A stretch of 64,000 nucleotides of DNA from Methylobacterium soli (GCF_008806385.1 NZ_VZZK01000012.1:62001-126000); one strand, 5' to 3'. Numbered from the stretch's first letter, positions 39,321-47,544 are shown. Numbers and translations are program-made. Notes: generated from the letters alone by a model not told the origin.

Positions 39321-39412
39321 TAGTTCTGGGATATGGCAATTCCAGGGCCGCGCACAAGGGCGGCAAGGGCCGGGCGGGCGGCAGAATCGTCGCGGGGCCC
39401 GGCTCGAATCAT

Positions 39413-39446
39413 GAGGGCCCGGGCATCGCGCGATGCCCGGGCCCTC
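39413..39446. repeat. 34-bp perfect palindrome between ssb and the candidate annealing gene
   Basis: Positions 39413-39446 read the same on both strands; the left half is GAGGGCCCGGGCATCGC. As RNA it would form a 15-bp stem with a CGCG loop. No T-run follows in either direction. It lies 126 bp after the ssb stop and 93 bp upstream of the LexA box. It may be a factor-assisted terminator for ssb or a protein-binding site. No gene is present in 39219-39571. Confidence 0.9.
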
Positions 39447-39571
39447 GAACCATCAGGCGCCGACGCGCCTCCCGGAGCCGGTCCCGATCGCGTCGCGACC
39501 GAAAACGGCTTCAGGCCTTTGCCGGAACGCGCTCTCTCGCACTGAGCCGGTCTCCCCTTCGGGAGAGCGCC

Positions 39572-40147
39572 CTAGAACGGGATGTCGTCGTCGAGATCGT
39601 AATTGCCGCGCGCGCCGCCGCCACCGCCGCCGCCGCCGCCGCCACTTCCGCCGGTCGTGGCGGGGCGCCGCTCGGAGCCGGAGGAACGTCCGCCGCCGTA
39701 ATCACCGCCGCGCGAGCCGCCGCCGCCGAAATCGCCGCCGCGGCTGATCTGGCCGCCGCCCTCGTCGTCGGCGCCCATCTCGCCGCCGCCGCCGGCGCGC
39801 CCGTCCAGGATCGTCAGCTCGCCGCGGAAGCGCTGGAGCACGATCTCGGTCGTGTATTTCTCGACGCCGGAATTGTCGGTCCATTTCCGGGTCTGGAGCT
39901 GGCCCTCGACATAGACCTTGGAGCCCTTGCGCAGGTACTGCTCGGCCACGCGGGCCAGATTCTCGTTGTAGATCACGACCGAGTGCCACTCGGTCTTCTC
40001 CTTGCGCTCGCCGGACGCCTTGTCCTTCCAGGACTCGGACGTCGCCAGCCGCAGGTTGACCACGGGATCGCCGGAGGCGAGACGCCGCGTCTCGGGATCG
40101 CGCCCGAGATTGCCCACCAGAATTACCTTGTTCACGCTGCCCGCCAT
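39572..40147 (-). CDS. ssb: Single-stranded DNA-binding protein
   Basis: SSB coats single-stranded DNA in replication, repair and recombination and recruits partners through its acidic tip. The 191-residue protein has the OB fold (residues 1 to ~112: [48 protein letters not shown]), a long Gly/Ser/Arg linker with a run of ten or more Gly, and the conserved tip DLDDDIPF. The ATG at 40147 follows AAGGAG by 6 nt. A perfect LexA box lies 148 bp upstream, so expression probably rises on DNA damage. Confidence 0.97.
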   Translation of the reverse strand: MAGSVNKVILVGNLGRDPETRRLASGDPVVNLRLATSESWKDKASGERKEKTEWHSVVIYNENLARVAEQYLRKGSKVYVEGQLQTRKWTDNSGVEKYTTEIVLQRFRGELTILDGRAGGGGEMGADDEGGGQISRGGDFGGGGSRGGDYGGGRSSGSERRPATTGGSGGGGGGGGGGARGNYDLDDDIPF

Positions 40148-40294
40148 CACGCTCTCCTTGCCGTCGATCTCACTGGGCCGCCGGGCCTCTTCGGGCACCC
40201 GGCCGGGACCTCCGTCTTGAGGCCGCCGCACCGGGCCCGCAATCGGGGCCCGGTACTTGTTCACCGGTTCCACAACCGGCGAACTTTGTCATTC

Positions 40295-40309
40295 GTTCTA
40301 TATCTGTTC
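40295..40309 (-). promoter_or_regulatory. LexA (SOS) box upstream of ssb
   Basis: GTTC (40295-40298), seven bases, GTTC (40306-40309) is an exact alphaproteobacterial LexA box. It is 148 bp before the ssb start and belongs to the ssb promoter, since the next gene upstream on this strand ends at 40381. Confidence 0.8.
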
Positions 40310-40380
40310 TTTTGCGCCCGCAAGCGTCACGCCCGCGTGCGGGGCGCGATCCTGTGGCGCGATCCTGGAGCCCGGCGGGG

Positions 40381-41397
40381 TCAGGCGACCCGGACCACCA
40401 GCTTGCCGAAGTTGCGGCCCCGCAGCATGCCGATGAAGGCCTCGGGGGCGTTCTCCAGCCCATCCACGATATCCTCGCGGTATTTCACCCGTCCCGCCCT
40501 CAGCCAGTCCGAGATGTCGCGCTGGAAGGCAGGGGCCTGGTCGGCGAAATCCCAGACGATGAAGCCCTGCAGGTGAAGGCGCTTCGTCAGGATCGCCCGC
40601 ATCAGGATCGGCGTGCGGTCGGGGCCTTCGGGCAATTCGGTGGCGTTGTAGCCCGCCACCAGCCCGCAGACCGGCATGCGGGCGAAGTCGTTGAGGAGCG
40701 GCATCACGGCCTCGAAGACCGCGCCGCCGACATTCTCGAAATAGACGTCGATGCCCTTCGGGCAGGCGGCCGCGAGGGCGCCGGGCAGGTCGTCGCCGCG
40801 ATGGTCGACCGCGCTGTCGAAGCCGAGCTCCTCCGTCAGGTAGGCGCATTTCTCAGGGCCGCCCGCGATCCCGACCACGTGCGCGCCCTTGATCTTGGCG
40901 ATCTGCCCGACGAGGGATCCGACCGGCCCGGCGGCGGCAGCCACCACCACGGTCTCGCCGGGCTTCGGCCGGCCGATGGTCAGGAGCCCCGTATAGGCGG
41001 TCATGCCGGGCATTCCGAGGATTCCGAGCGCCGTCGTCGGTGGGGCGAGTGCCGGGTCGACCCGGCGCAGGCCCTTGCCGGTCGAGACCGCGTAATCCTG
41101 CCAGCCCGAGAAGGCGGTCACGAGGTCGCGGACCTGAAAGTCCGGATTGTTCGAGGCCGCGACCTCGGCCACGGTCTCGCCCGTCATCGGCTCCCCGATG
41201 GCGACGGGCTCGGCGTAGGATTTGGCCGCGCTCATGCGCCCGCGCATGTAGGGATCGAGGGAGAGCCAGCGCGTGCGCAGCAGGATCTCGCCCTCGCGCG
41301 GGGTCGGCACCCGCCCCTCCTCCAGGCGGAAATGCGCGGCGTTCGGCTCCCCGTGCGGGCGCGAGGCCAGGACGATGCGGCGGTTGACGGCGGCCAT
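40381..41397 (-). CDS. Zinc-independent NADP-dependent oxidoreductase (MDR, curcumin-reductase-like)
   Basis: This 338-residue protein belongs to the leukotriene B4 dehydrogenase / CurA branch of the medium-chain reductases, which use NADPH to reduce carbon-carbon double bonds next to a carbonyl. Motifs are LSLDPYMRGRM (family signature), GMPGMTAYTGLL, AAAAGPVGSLVGQIAKI (NADP-binding Gly-rich loop), DVYFENVGG and the C-terminal LRGRNFGKLVVRV. No zinc-ligand cysteines are present. The ATG at 41397 follows GGAG by 7 nt. The physiological substrate is unknown. It is divergent from the DUF4174 gene. Confidence 0.92.
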   Translation of the reverse strand: MAAVNRRIVLASRPHGEPNAAHFRLEEGRVPTPREGEILLRTRWLSLDPYMRGRMSAAKSYAEPVAIGEPMTGETVAEVAASNNPDFQVRDLVTAFSGWQDYAVSTGKGLRRVDPALAPPTTALGILGMPGMTAYTGLLTIGRPKPGETVVVAAAAGPVGSLVGQIAKIKGAHVVGIAGGPEKCAYLTEELGFDSAVDHRGDDLPGALAAACPKGIDVYFENVGGAVFEAVMPLLNDFARMPVCGLVAGYNATELPEGPDRTPILMRAILTKRLHLQGFIVWDFADQAPAFQRDISDWLRAGRVKYREDIVDGLENAPEAFIGMLRGRNFGKLVVRVA

Positions 41398-41550
41398 GGG
41401 CGTGCTCCGTTGCGCTGTGACGAGCCTGAGAGACCCGGGCAGATGGGGCAGCGGCGCCGGATCGCAATCGGGCCCGCGATCCGATCGCGTCCTGCCGCGT
41501 TGTCCGCATTCATGGGTCGACCCCACCGGTCGAGCAGGACGGGATTCGGG

Positions 41551-41994
41551 ATGGCGGCGCGGAAACACGGTGCGGCAGGGCTGATTTTCGCGGTGGCAGG
41601 CGTCACGGGCGGCGCGGCTGCGGGGGAAGCGGCGGGCACCGACCCGCTGGCCCGGCATCGCTGGGCGTCCCGCGTCCTCGTCCTCTCGGCACCGGACGCC
41701 GCGGATCGGAACCTGAAGGGGCAGCGGGAGGCGCTGGCCTCCGCCCGCGCCGAGACACGCGCGCGCGACCTCGTCGTGGTCGAGGCGGTGGGGTTCGATG
41801 CACGGGCGCGCGCCCTGCGCCGCCGCCTCGATCTGCCGGCCGATGGGTTCCGCGCGGTCCTGGTCGGCAAGGACGGGGGCGCGAAGCTGACCGCCTCCGA
41901 GCCGATCCCGCCGCAGCGACTCTTCGCGACGATCGACGCGATGCCGATGCGGCAGGACGAGATGCGAAAGGATGAGACGCGGCGCGGACGCTGA
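41551..41994 (+). CDS. DUF4174 domain-containing protein
   Basis: This 147-residue protein has a weak N-terminal hydrophobic stretch (AGLIFAVAGVTGGAAAGEAA) that may export it, then the DUF4174 core: LARHRWASRVLVLSAPD, RDLVVVEAVG, and FRAVLVGKDGGAKL, a thioredoxin-like strand pattern without the CxxC pair. DUF4174 proteins are small exported or membrane-linked proteins of unknown role in proteobacteria. The start is taken at ATG 41551. A longer frame runs back into the divergent gene and is rejected. Confidence 0.8.
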   Translation: MAARKHGAAGLIFAVAGVTGGAAAGEAAGTDPLARHRWASRVLVLSAPDAADRNLKGQREALASARAETRARDLVVVEAVGFDARARALRRRLDLPADGFRAVLVGKDGGAKLTASEPIPPQRLFATIDAMPMRQDEMRKDETRRGR

Positions 41995-42124
41995 GCCGCA
42001 GCGAAGCGGCACTGTTCGGCGGAGGATCTGCCACTCGGAGCCGCTATCCGCGATGCCATCTAGAGCTGTTCCCGATCGCGTTGCGACGGGACCGTCGGCC
42101 GCGCCTGTGCCGAAGCGGGCGCGG

Positions 42125-42370
42125 ATCCCCTCTCCTGTTCGGGAGAGGGACAGGGTGAGGGTCGAGACCTTTCCGAACGAGGTGCGCCCGATCGGCGCCG
42201 AGTCGGCGATACGACCGCATGCTCCATCCTGAAGGCGCTCATCCCTCACCCCAACCCTCTCCCGCACGGGAGAGGGGGCCGGTCGCGCTGCCCGCGCCGT
42301 CTCATCCCGAGACCGCGAAACGGAGCCCTGGAATGACGCTGTGCTTCACCTCTCCCGTCCGGGAGTGGTG
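42125..42370. repeat. Second group of palindromic REP-like units
   Basis: Three units related to those at 7.9-8.4 kb occur here: CCCTCTCCTGTTCGGGAGAGGG (42127-42148, one mismatch), CCCTCACCCC...CTCTCCCGCACGGGAGAG (about 42244-42276, in reverse orientation to the first), and CTCTCCCGTCCGGGAG (42351-42366). The 456-bp gap 41995-42450 holds no gene. Same family of dispersed intergenic repeats (inference from sequence match). Confidence 0.8.
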
Positions 42371-42379
42371 GTTTGCAAA

Positions 42380-42416
42380 ATACACAATCGCCATCCGGTG
42401 CTCCCGGATGGCATTG
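42380..42416 (-). terminator. Probable terminator of the molybdopterin oxidoreductase gene
   Basis: A 9-bp perfect stem (GCCATCCGG at 42390-42398, CCGGATGGC at 42404-42412), extended with one bulge, is followed in the minus direction by the T-rich GTGTATTTTGC. It lies 38 bp after the stop at 42451. Confidence 0.6.
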
Positions 42417-42450
42417 CGGTTTCTGCACGTGTTGCCGGCGGCAATGGGAC

Positions 42451-44583
42451 CTATTGCGCCAACCCGACCTGAACGAGGTTGTCGCTGAAGGTCGGCGAGT
42501 GACCCATGCCGCCATAGGTCGATGCGCTGATGACGTTCACCGCCCCGCCCCGATTGAGCGAGTGCCAATAGCCCAGCGAGGCCACGACCATCCCGGGCGG
42601 CACGTCCTCCGTCACCTTGGCCTGGCCGTGGAAGGCGCCGCGATCGTTGAACACCCTCACGAGCGAGCCCTCGCTGATCTCGCGCGACAGGGCGTCCTGG
42701 GGGTTGATCAGGATGGCCTGCTCGCCCTGCGCCCGGATCTTGTGCGCCTCGTTGGCATATTGCGAGTTCAGGAAGCCGTGGCTCTTCGGCGAGACGATGT
42801 TGAGTGGGTAGCGCGCGGCCTGGCCCGGATTGGTCTCCGGACGCTCATTGGCCGGGACGTAGCCGGGCAGCGGGTCGAGGGCCTCGCCGCCCTGCTTGGC
42901 CTCGTACATCTGCCGGAAGGGCGGCGCCACGAAGTTGCCGTTGTCGATGGCGCTCTGCGAGAAGAACTCGCACTTGCCGGACGGCGTCGGGAAGTTGCCG
43001 GCGGCGTGCGGGGTCCGGGTGGCCGGCTCGCCGATATTGAGGCGGTAATACCCGTGCTCGTGGAAATAGGCCATGTCGATGCCCCCGAGCTTGGGGCTGT
43101 CCCAGTCGAGATACCATTGCATCAGCTCCGCCTCGCTCATGGAAAATTGCGGCTCCGTGAAGCCGAAGGTCCGGGCGAGGCGGCGGAACAGCTCGGCATT
43201 CGAGACCGTCTCGCCGGGCGGCTCGATCGCCTTCTGGTTGAGCGTGAAGAAGAAGTGCCCCCACGAGAACATCATGTCGTCGTGCTCGGCCGCCATGGTG
43301 GCCGGCAGCAGGATGTCGGCGTAGCGGGCGGTGTCGGTGACGAAATGCTCGCTGACCACCGTGAACAGGTCCTCGCGGGCGAGCCCGCGCTTGATCTTCT
43401 CCGTCTCGGTCGAGTTCGAGACCGGGTTGGCGTTGTAGACCATCAGGGCGTGGATGCCGGGCGCGATGCCGGCCTCGCCGTTGAGGATCTCGCCGAGCTT
43501 GAGCACGTTGAGCGCCCGCGTGCCCTCGGGGATCAGGTCGGGCCGGCAGACCCGGTCCCAATGGACCGGAAATTCCCAGAGCGGCATCTGGTAGACGCCG
43601 CCGCCCGGATCCTTCCAGGAGCCCGTGAGCGCGGGCAGCGAGAAGATCGCCCGCAGCGCCTGGGCACCCCCGGCGCTGCGCTCGACCGCGATTCCGGGAC
43701 GGAGCGCGGCGTTGCGGGTCGTGGCGTATTCCCGCGCCAGCTGGCGGATGTCGGCGGCCGGGATGCCGCAGATGGTCTCGGCGTATTCGGGCGTGAAGGC
43801 GGCGGCCCGCTCCTTCAGGGGCTCGAAGCCGACCGTGTGCACCGCGATATAGGCGGCATCCGTCAGGCCCTCCGCGATGATGACGTGGATCATCGCCATG
43901 GCGAGCGCCCCGTCGGTGCCGGGCTTGGGCATCAGGTGCCAGTCGGCCTCCTTGGCGGTGCGCGAACGGTAGGGGTCGATCACCACCACCTTGGCGCCGT
44001 TGCGCTGCGCCTCCTTCACCACGTGCCAATGGTGGATGTTGGTGGAGATCGAGTTGCAGCCCCAGATCACGATGTACTTCGATTGCGCGAAGCTCATCGG
44101 GTCGGTGCCGTTGGTCGGGCCGACGGTCAGCAGCCAGGCCGTGCACGATCCCGAGCCGCAGAAGGTCTTCTCGGCGACCGTCGCCCCGAGCCGGTTGAAG
44201 AAGGCGTCACCGACCGTGAGGCCCTGCACCACGCCCTCGTTGCCGAGATAATTGTAGGGCAGGATACCCTCGGCCCCGTGGGTCTCGATGATGCCGGTGA
44301 AGCGCCGATGCACCTCCGCCAGCGCCCCGTCCCAGGTGATGCGTTCGAACTGGCCGCTGCCCTTCGGGCCGCTGCGGCGCATCGGATAAAGCACCCGGTC
44401 CGGGTTGTAATGGTGCTTGTCGAAATCCTTCACCTTGGCGCAGAGCGCGCCGCGGGTCATCGGATGGTCCGGGTTGCCCCGGACCTCCGTGAGCTTGCCG
44501 GCCTCGACGGTGTAGATCATCGAGCAGGTATCGGGGCAATCATGCGGACAGGCGCCGCGCTTTGTGGTGGCTTCTTCGAGCAT
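42451..44583 (-). CDS. Molybdopterin (bis-MGD) oxidoreductase, DMSO-reductase superfamily
   Basis: This is a 710-residue cytosolic protein with no Tat signal. It has an N-terminal [4Fe-4S] motif (C12-x3-C16-x3-C20-x27-C48) and the four-domain molybdopterin fold: EKTFCGSGSCTAW, VIWGCNSISTN, VVVIDPYRSRTAK, and the C-terminal molydop-binding domain (QAILINPQDALSREI, VRVFNDRGAF). No partner subunits are adjacent, so electron donor and substrate are unknown. Close relatives are annotated loosely as formate-dehydrogenase-like or anaerobic dehydrogenases. MobA and the Fe-S carrier in this window could mature it. The start ATG at 44583 is 63 bp after the SRPBCC gene. Confidence 0.9.
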   Translation of the reverse strand: MLEEATTKRGACPHDCPDTCSMIYTVEAGKLTEVRGNPDHPMTRGALCAKVKDFDKHHYNPDRVLYPMRRSGPKGSGQFERITWDGALAEVHRRFTGIIETHGAEGILPYNYLGNEGVVQGLTVGDAFFNRLGATVAEKTFCGSGSCTAWLLTVGPTNGTDPMSFAQSKYIVIWGCNSISTNIHHWHVVKEAQRNGAKVVVIDPYRSRTAKEADWHLMPKPGTDGALAMAMIHVIIAEGLTDAAYIAVHTVGFEPLKERAAAFTPEYAETICGIPAADIRQLAREYATTRNAALRPGIAVERSAGGAQALRAIFSLPALTGSWKDPGGGVYQMPLWEFPVHWDRVCRPDLIPEGTRALNVLKLGEILNGEAGIAPGIHALMVYNANPVSNSTETEKIKRGLAREDLFTVVSEHFVTDTARYADILLPATMAAEHDDMMFSWGHFFFTLNQKAIEPPGETVSNAELFRRLARTFGFTEPQFSMSEAELMQWYLDWDSPKLGGIDMAYFHEHGYYRLNIGEPATRTPHAAGNFPTPSGKCEFFSQSAIDNGNFVAPPFRQMYEAKQGGEALDPLPGYVPANERPETNPGQAARYPLNIVSPKSHGFLNSQYANEAHKIRAQGEQAILINPQDALSREISEGSLVRVFNDRGAFHGQAKVTEDVPPGMVVASLGYWHSLNRGGAVNVISASTYGGMGHSPTFSDNLVQVGLAQ

Positions 44584-44646
44584 GGTTTCGATCCCTAGAT
44601 CGTGGAAACGGTTCTTTTTGTTTTTGTTGTCTGGTCTTGTTGGTCG

Positions 44647-45084
44647 TTACTGCAGGAGGCACTGCAGGTCGTCGAGGCAGCCCGGCCAATCGGCGAGGTA
44701 GGCCGAGCGCGCATCCTCGCTCCCGATGCGCGCATGGGTGAGGCGCAGTTCGGTCGCGTCCAGGCCGATCGGCGCGAGCGCGACGGTCAGCAGGGTCTCC
44801 ATCCCGCACAGGATCCGGGCCGGTCCCTCATAGGTCCAGCTCTTCACGATGAGCCGGTCGGGGATGAGTTCGCGGTACCGGCCGGCGAAGACGTGGCGGG
44901 CGCCGTCGCGGCCCTCCGTCTCGATCCGGTAGGCGCCGCCGACGCGAAAGTCGACGGCGGCGGCGATGCTCACCGCGTCTCCGGGCACGAGCCAGCGCCG
45001 CAGGGTCGCGGGATCGGCCCAGGCCCGGAAGACGGCGGCGCAGGGGGCCTCAATGCGGCGCACGAGCGCGACCGTGCCGGTCAT
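44647..45084 (-). CDS. SRPBCC (AHSA1) family protein
   Basis: This is a 145-residue START-like/AHSA1 protein: VALVRRIEAPCAAVFRAWAD (residues ~5-24) and LRRWLVPG at the N-terminus, VGGAYRIETEGRDG in the sheet, and a long C-terminal helix (ARSAYLADWPGCLDDLQCLL). Such proteins bind hydrophobic ligands and often sit beside an ArsR regulator. Its ATG overlaps the stop of the arsR gene (ATGA), so the two are translated together and under the same operator. The ligand is unknown. Confidence 0.9.
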   Translation of the reverse strand: MTGTVALVRRIEAPCAAVFRAWADPATLRRWLVPGDAVSIAAAVDFRVGGAYRIETEGRDGARHVFAGRYRELIPDRLIVKSWTYEGPARILCGMETLLTVALAPIGLDATELRLTHARIGSEDARSAYLADWPGCLDDLQCLLQ

Positions 45085-45422
45085 GGGCGGTCTCCCGCAC
45101 GCTGCCCGATCATTTCGTCCAGCGCGTCGAGGCGATCGCTCCAGAACCTGTCGTAGAAGCTCAGCCAATCCGTCGCCTCGCGCAGGCCCTCGGCTTCGAG
45201 CGAGCAGAGATGGGTGCGCCCCTGGACCGTGCGGCGGACGAGGCCGGCGCTCTCCAGCACCTTCACGTGCTTCGAGGCGGCCGCGAAGGACATGGCGAAG
45301 GGCTCCGCGATCTCGCTGATCGACAGCACCTTGCCCGACAGATTGCGGAGCATCGCCCGGCGCGTGCGGTCCGCGAGGGCGTGGAAGACGGCGTCCAAGG
45401 TTGCCGGCGCGTGCTCAACCAT
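45081..45422 (-). CDS. ArsR-family transcriptional regulator (SRPBCC-linked type)
   Basis: This 113-residue winged-helix repressor carries LDAVFHALADRTRRAMLRNL (residues ~9-28), the recognition helix in MSFAAASKHVKVLESAGLV and the wing RRTVQGRTHLCSL. No CxC metal site is present, in line with the SRPBCC-linked ArsR group, which do not sense arsenic. The ATG at 45422 lies inside a perfect 18-bp palindrome, so it probably represses itself and the downstream SRPBCC gene. The inducer is unknown. Confidence 0.92.
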   Translation of the reverse strand: MVEHAPATLDAVFHALADRTRRAMLRNLSGKVLSISEIAEPFAMSFAAASKHVKVLESAGLVRRTVQGRTHLCSLEAEGLREATDWLSFYDRFWSDRLDALDEMIGQRAGDRP

Positions 45423-45431
45423 GTGGTTGAG
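45414..45431. promoter_or_regulatory. Palindromic operator over the arsR start codon
   Basis: CTCAACCA (45414-45421), TG, TGGTTGAG (45424-45431) is an exact inverted repeat. The start codon of arsR (45422) falls inside it. Operators of the AACCAT-ATGGTT type are known for this ArsR group, so self-repression is likely. Confidence 0.75.
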
Positions 45432-45637
45432 CGTACACGATCCGCGGGCGCTTGCAACGCGCGCGTGTCGGCCTCCGCGAACGCGCCGCCGGGATTGCGC
45501 TCCGGCGCTCGCCCCGATCGGCGGCGCGGCGACACGCGGTCGGGTCCCGCCGGGTGAATCGGGCCCGCGCAAACGTGGATGCGCGCACGAAAAAGGGCGG
45601 CTCGCGCCGCCCTCTTCCCGACCGGATCTGTAACCGA

Positions 45638-46087
45638 TCAGTAGCAGCGCTGGACCAGGACCCGGCGCCAGCCATAGGGCGTCCAGCGGGTGCGGGGCAC
45701 GGTGTAGCAGCCGCCGTAGCCGACTGGGGCATAGCCGTAGCCGTATCCGGCCGGGGCGTAGCCGTAGCCATAGCCGTAGCCCGGATAGCCGTACCCGTAG
45801 CCGCCATAGAGGCCGCCCGCCGCGAGGCCGAGCCCGACGCCGAGACCGAGCCCGCCGAGGCCGTAGCCCCAGCCGCGCCCGCCCCAGCCGCGGCCGTAAT
45901 AGCCGCCGCGATATCCGCCGAAGCCGGCGCCCCGGAAGCCGCCGCCGCCGAAACCACCCCGGAAGCCGCCGCCATGGAAGCCGCCCCCGTGGAACCCACC
46001 GCCGCCGAAGCCGCGCGCATCCGCCGTCGCCGGCAGCATCGCCAGTGCGCCGGCCATCGCGGCCGAGGCAAGAAGGACTCGCTTCAT
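45638..46087 (-). CDS. Glycine/tyrosine-rich exported protein
   Basis: This 149-residue protein starts with a signal peptide (MKRVLLASAAMAGALAMLPA, cleavage near ADA-RGFG). The mature part is almost all Gly, Tyr, Phe, Arg and Pro in GGGFHGGGF and GYGYGY repeats, and ends in TPYGWRRVLVQRCY with two Cys (GGCYT and QRCY) that could form a disulphide. The ATG at 46087 follows GGAGAG. Low-complexity proteins of this kind are common in methylobacteria-like genomes and are thought to be surface or cell-wall proteins; no function is established. A variant EcfG-like promoter lies upstream. Confidence 0.8.
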   Translation of the reverse strand: MKRVLLASAAMAGALAMLPATADARGFGGGGFHGGGFHGGGFRGGFGGGGFRGAGFGGYRGGYYGRGWGGRGWGYGLGGLGLGVGLGLAAGGLYGGYGYGYPGYGYGYGYAPAGYGYGYAPVGYGGCYTVPRTRWTPYGWRRVLVQRCY

Positions 46088-46159
46088 CTCAATCTCTCCG
46101 ACCAAACCCGAATTCACCGAACCGGGCCTTGCCAAACACGATCGCCCCGTCGCTGAAAA

Positions 46160-46185
46160 AACGCCTTTGCGGGAGAAAGGGTTCA
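46160..46185 (-). promoter_or_regulatory. Possible EcfG-type promoter for the Gly-rich protein
   Basis: On the minus strand TGAAC (46181-46185) is followed after 17 nt by CGTT (46160-46163). It matches GGAAC-N17-CGTT except for the first base. It lies 73 bp before the start codon, almost the same distance as the site at 14370-14394. Confidence 0.35.
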
Positions 46186-46343
46186 CGGGCCGCGTTGCCA
46201 CGCCCCCGGCCGCACCACCCGCCTGGCCCGCGCCGGATCCCGCCGGAAATCCGCGCCGGCTCCTTGAAAAACATCACATTGTCAGGCGAGTAAGCGGCCG
46301 CGCCGCGCTCGGGCGGGGCGGATCGAGGGCTCGGGGACTCACG

Positions 46344-47168
46344 ATGATGTTACGCTTGGTGCGGGGCTGCCGGCTCACCCTCCTGCTCGCGGCCTCCTTG
46401 ACGGCCTTGGCGGTCGCGGGGCCGGGTGGCGCCCGCGCCGAGACGGCCGCCCAGGCGGTCAAGGCGGCCGCGAACGCCCCTGCGGGCCCGGGCGCCGCCC
46501 CGGGGCCCTGCCGCACGGTCCAGGCGGAGGGCGAGGCCTACACGATCTGCCTGGTGGACCTGAAGCGGAGCCGCATCCGCCTGTTCTGGCTCGGCACCGA
46601 CGGGCTGCCCTACTCGTCCCTCTCGAACCTCGCCGAGAAGCAGGGGCCCCGGCTCAGCTTCGCCATGAATGCCGGGATGTACGACAAGGGGCAGGCCCCG
46701 GTCGGCCTCTATGTCGAGGAGGGCCACGAGATGAAGGGCGTGTCGACCGCCAACGGGCCGGGCAACTTCCACCTCAAGCCGAACGGGATCTTCTACGTGA
46801 AGGGCGACCGGGCCGGCGTCCTCGATACCGGCCGCTACGTGAAGGCGCGGGTCAAGCCCGATTTCGCCACGCAATCGGGCCCGATGCTGGTCATCGACGG
46901 CCATATCCACCCGAAGATCACGGCGGACGGCCCCTCGCAGAAGATCCGCAACGGCGTCGGGGTGCGCGACGACGGGCGAACGGCCGTCTTCGCGATCTCG
47001 GAGCGCCCGGTGAGCTTCGGGGCCTTCGCGCGCCTGTTCAAGGACGATCTCGGCTGCCGCAACGCGCTGTTCCTCGACGGCAGCGTGTCGAGCCTCTACG
47101 CCCCGGGCCTCAACCGCTCGGACCTCAGCCGCCCCCTCGGGCCGATGGTGGGCGCGGTCCCGCGCTGA
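46344..47168 (+). CDS. Phosphodiester glycosidase (NAGPA/DUF2233) family exported protein
   Basis: This is a 274-residue protein with a signal peptide (MMLRLVRGCRLTLLLAASLT, cleavage near ARA-ETAA). The body is the NAGPA/DUF2233 fold: LSFAMNAGMYDKGQAPVGLY, FHLKPNGIFYVKGD, FATQSGPMLVIDG, RNGVGVRDDGRTAVFAISE and the final CRNALFLDGSVSSLYAP, with the conserved Asn, Asp and Gly residues of the family. Relatives cleave phosphodiester-linked sugars in surface polymers, but the substrate here is unknown. The start is ATG 46344. It ends 15 bp before a convergent gene. Confidence 0.88.
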   Translation: MMLRLVRGCRLTLLLAASLTALAVAGPGGARAETAAQAVKAAANAPAGPGAAPGPCRTVQAEGEAYTICLVDLKRSRIRLFWLGTDGLPYSSLSNLAEKQGPRLSFAMNAGMYDKGQAPVGLYVEEGHEMKGVSTANGPGNFHLKPNGIFYVKGDRAGVLDTGRYVKARVKPDFATQSGPMLVIDGHIHPKITADGPSQKIRNGVGVRDDGRTAVFAISERPVSFGAFARLFKDDLGCRNALFLDGSVSSLYAPGLNRSDLSRPLGPMVGAVPR

Positions 47169-47183
47169 GGCGGGCCAGCCGCT

Positions 47184-47543
47184 TCAGACGACGCGGGCGC
47201 GGGCGCCGAAGGCGGCGGCGAGGCGCTCGCGCACGGCCGGGCCGATCTCCTCGCCCGAGACGACCCGCACGCTCTCGAGCGCCCGCGCGATCGCGCTCGC
47301 GGGATCGAACGTGAAGGCGAGGTGGTGCGCCCCGATCTCGAGGGCGCGCACCCCGTCCCGCTGGGCGAGCTCCTCGCCGAGGAATTCCACCGAGAGGCCG
47401 GCCTCATCGATCTCCACGATGAAGTAGCCGGCGGGTTCCGCCTCGTCGTCCGCGCCGGAGATCAGGCAATGGCCGTCGGCCGCGTCGATGCGCACGCGCT
47501 CCACCGTGAAGCGGATCGCCTTGTCGTCGCCGCCCGACGCCAT
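47184..47543 (-). CDS. Hypothetical protein co-transcribed with the OYE gene
   Basis: I do not recognise this 119-residue acidic cytosolic protein. The order is strand-rich (RFTVERVRIDAADGHCLIS, YFIVEIDEAGLSVEFLGE, ALEIGAHHLAFTFDPASA), ending in a helix (VRERLAAAFGARARVV). It has no signal or membrane segment. The ATG at 47543 follows the stop of the old yellow enzyme by 1 bp, so it is translated with it. A faint likeness to small immunity-type beta proteins is not strong enough to name. Confidence 0.65.
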   Translation of the reverse strand: MASGGDDKAIRFTVERVRIDAADGHCLISGADDEAEPAGYFIVEIDEAGLSVEFLGEELAQRDGVRALEIGAHHLAFTFDPASAIARALESVRVVSGEEIGPAVRERLAAAFGARARVV

Positions 47544-47544
47544 G

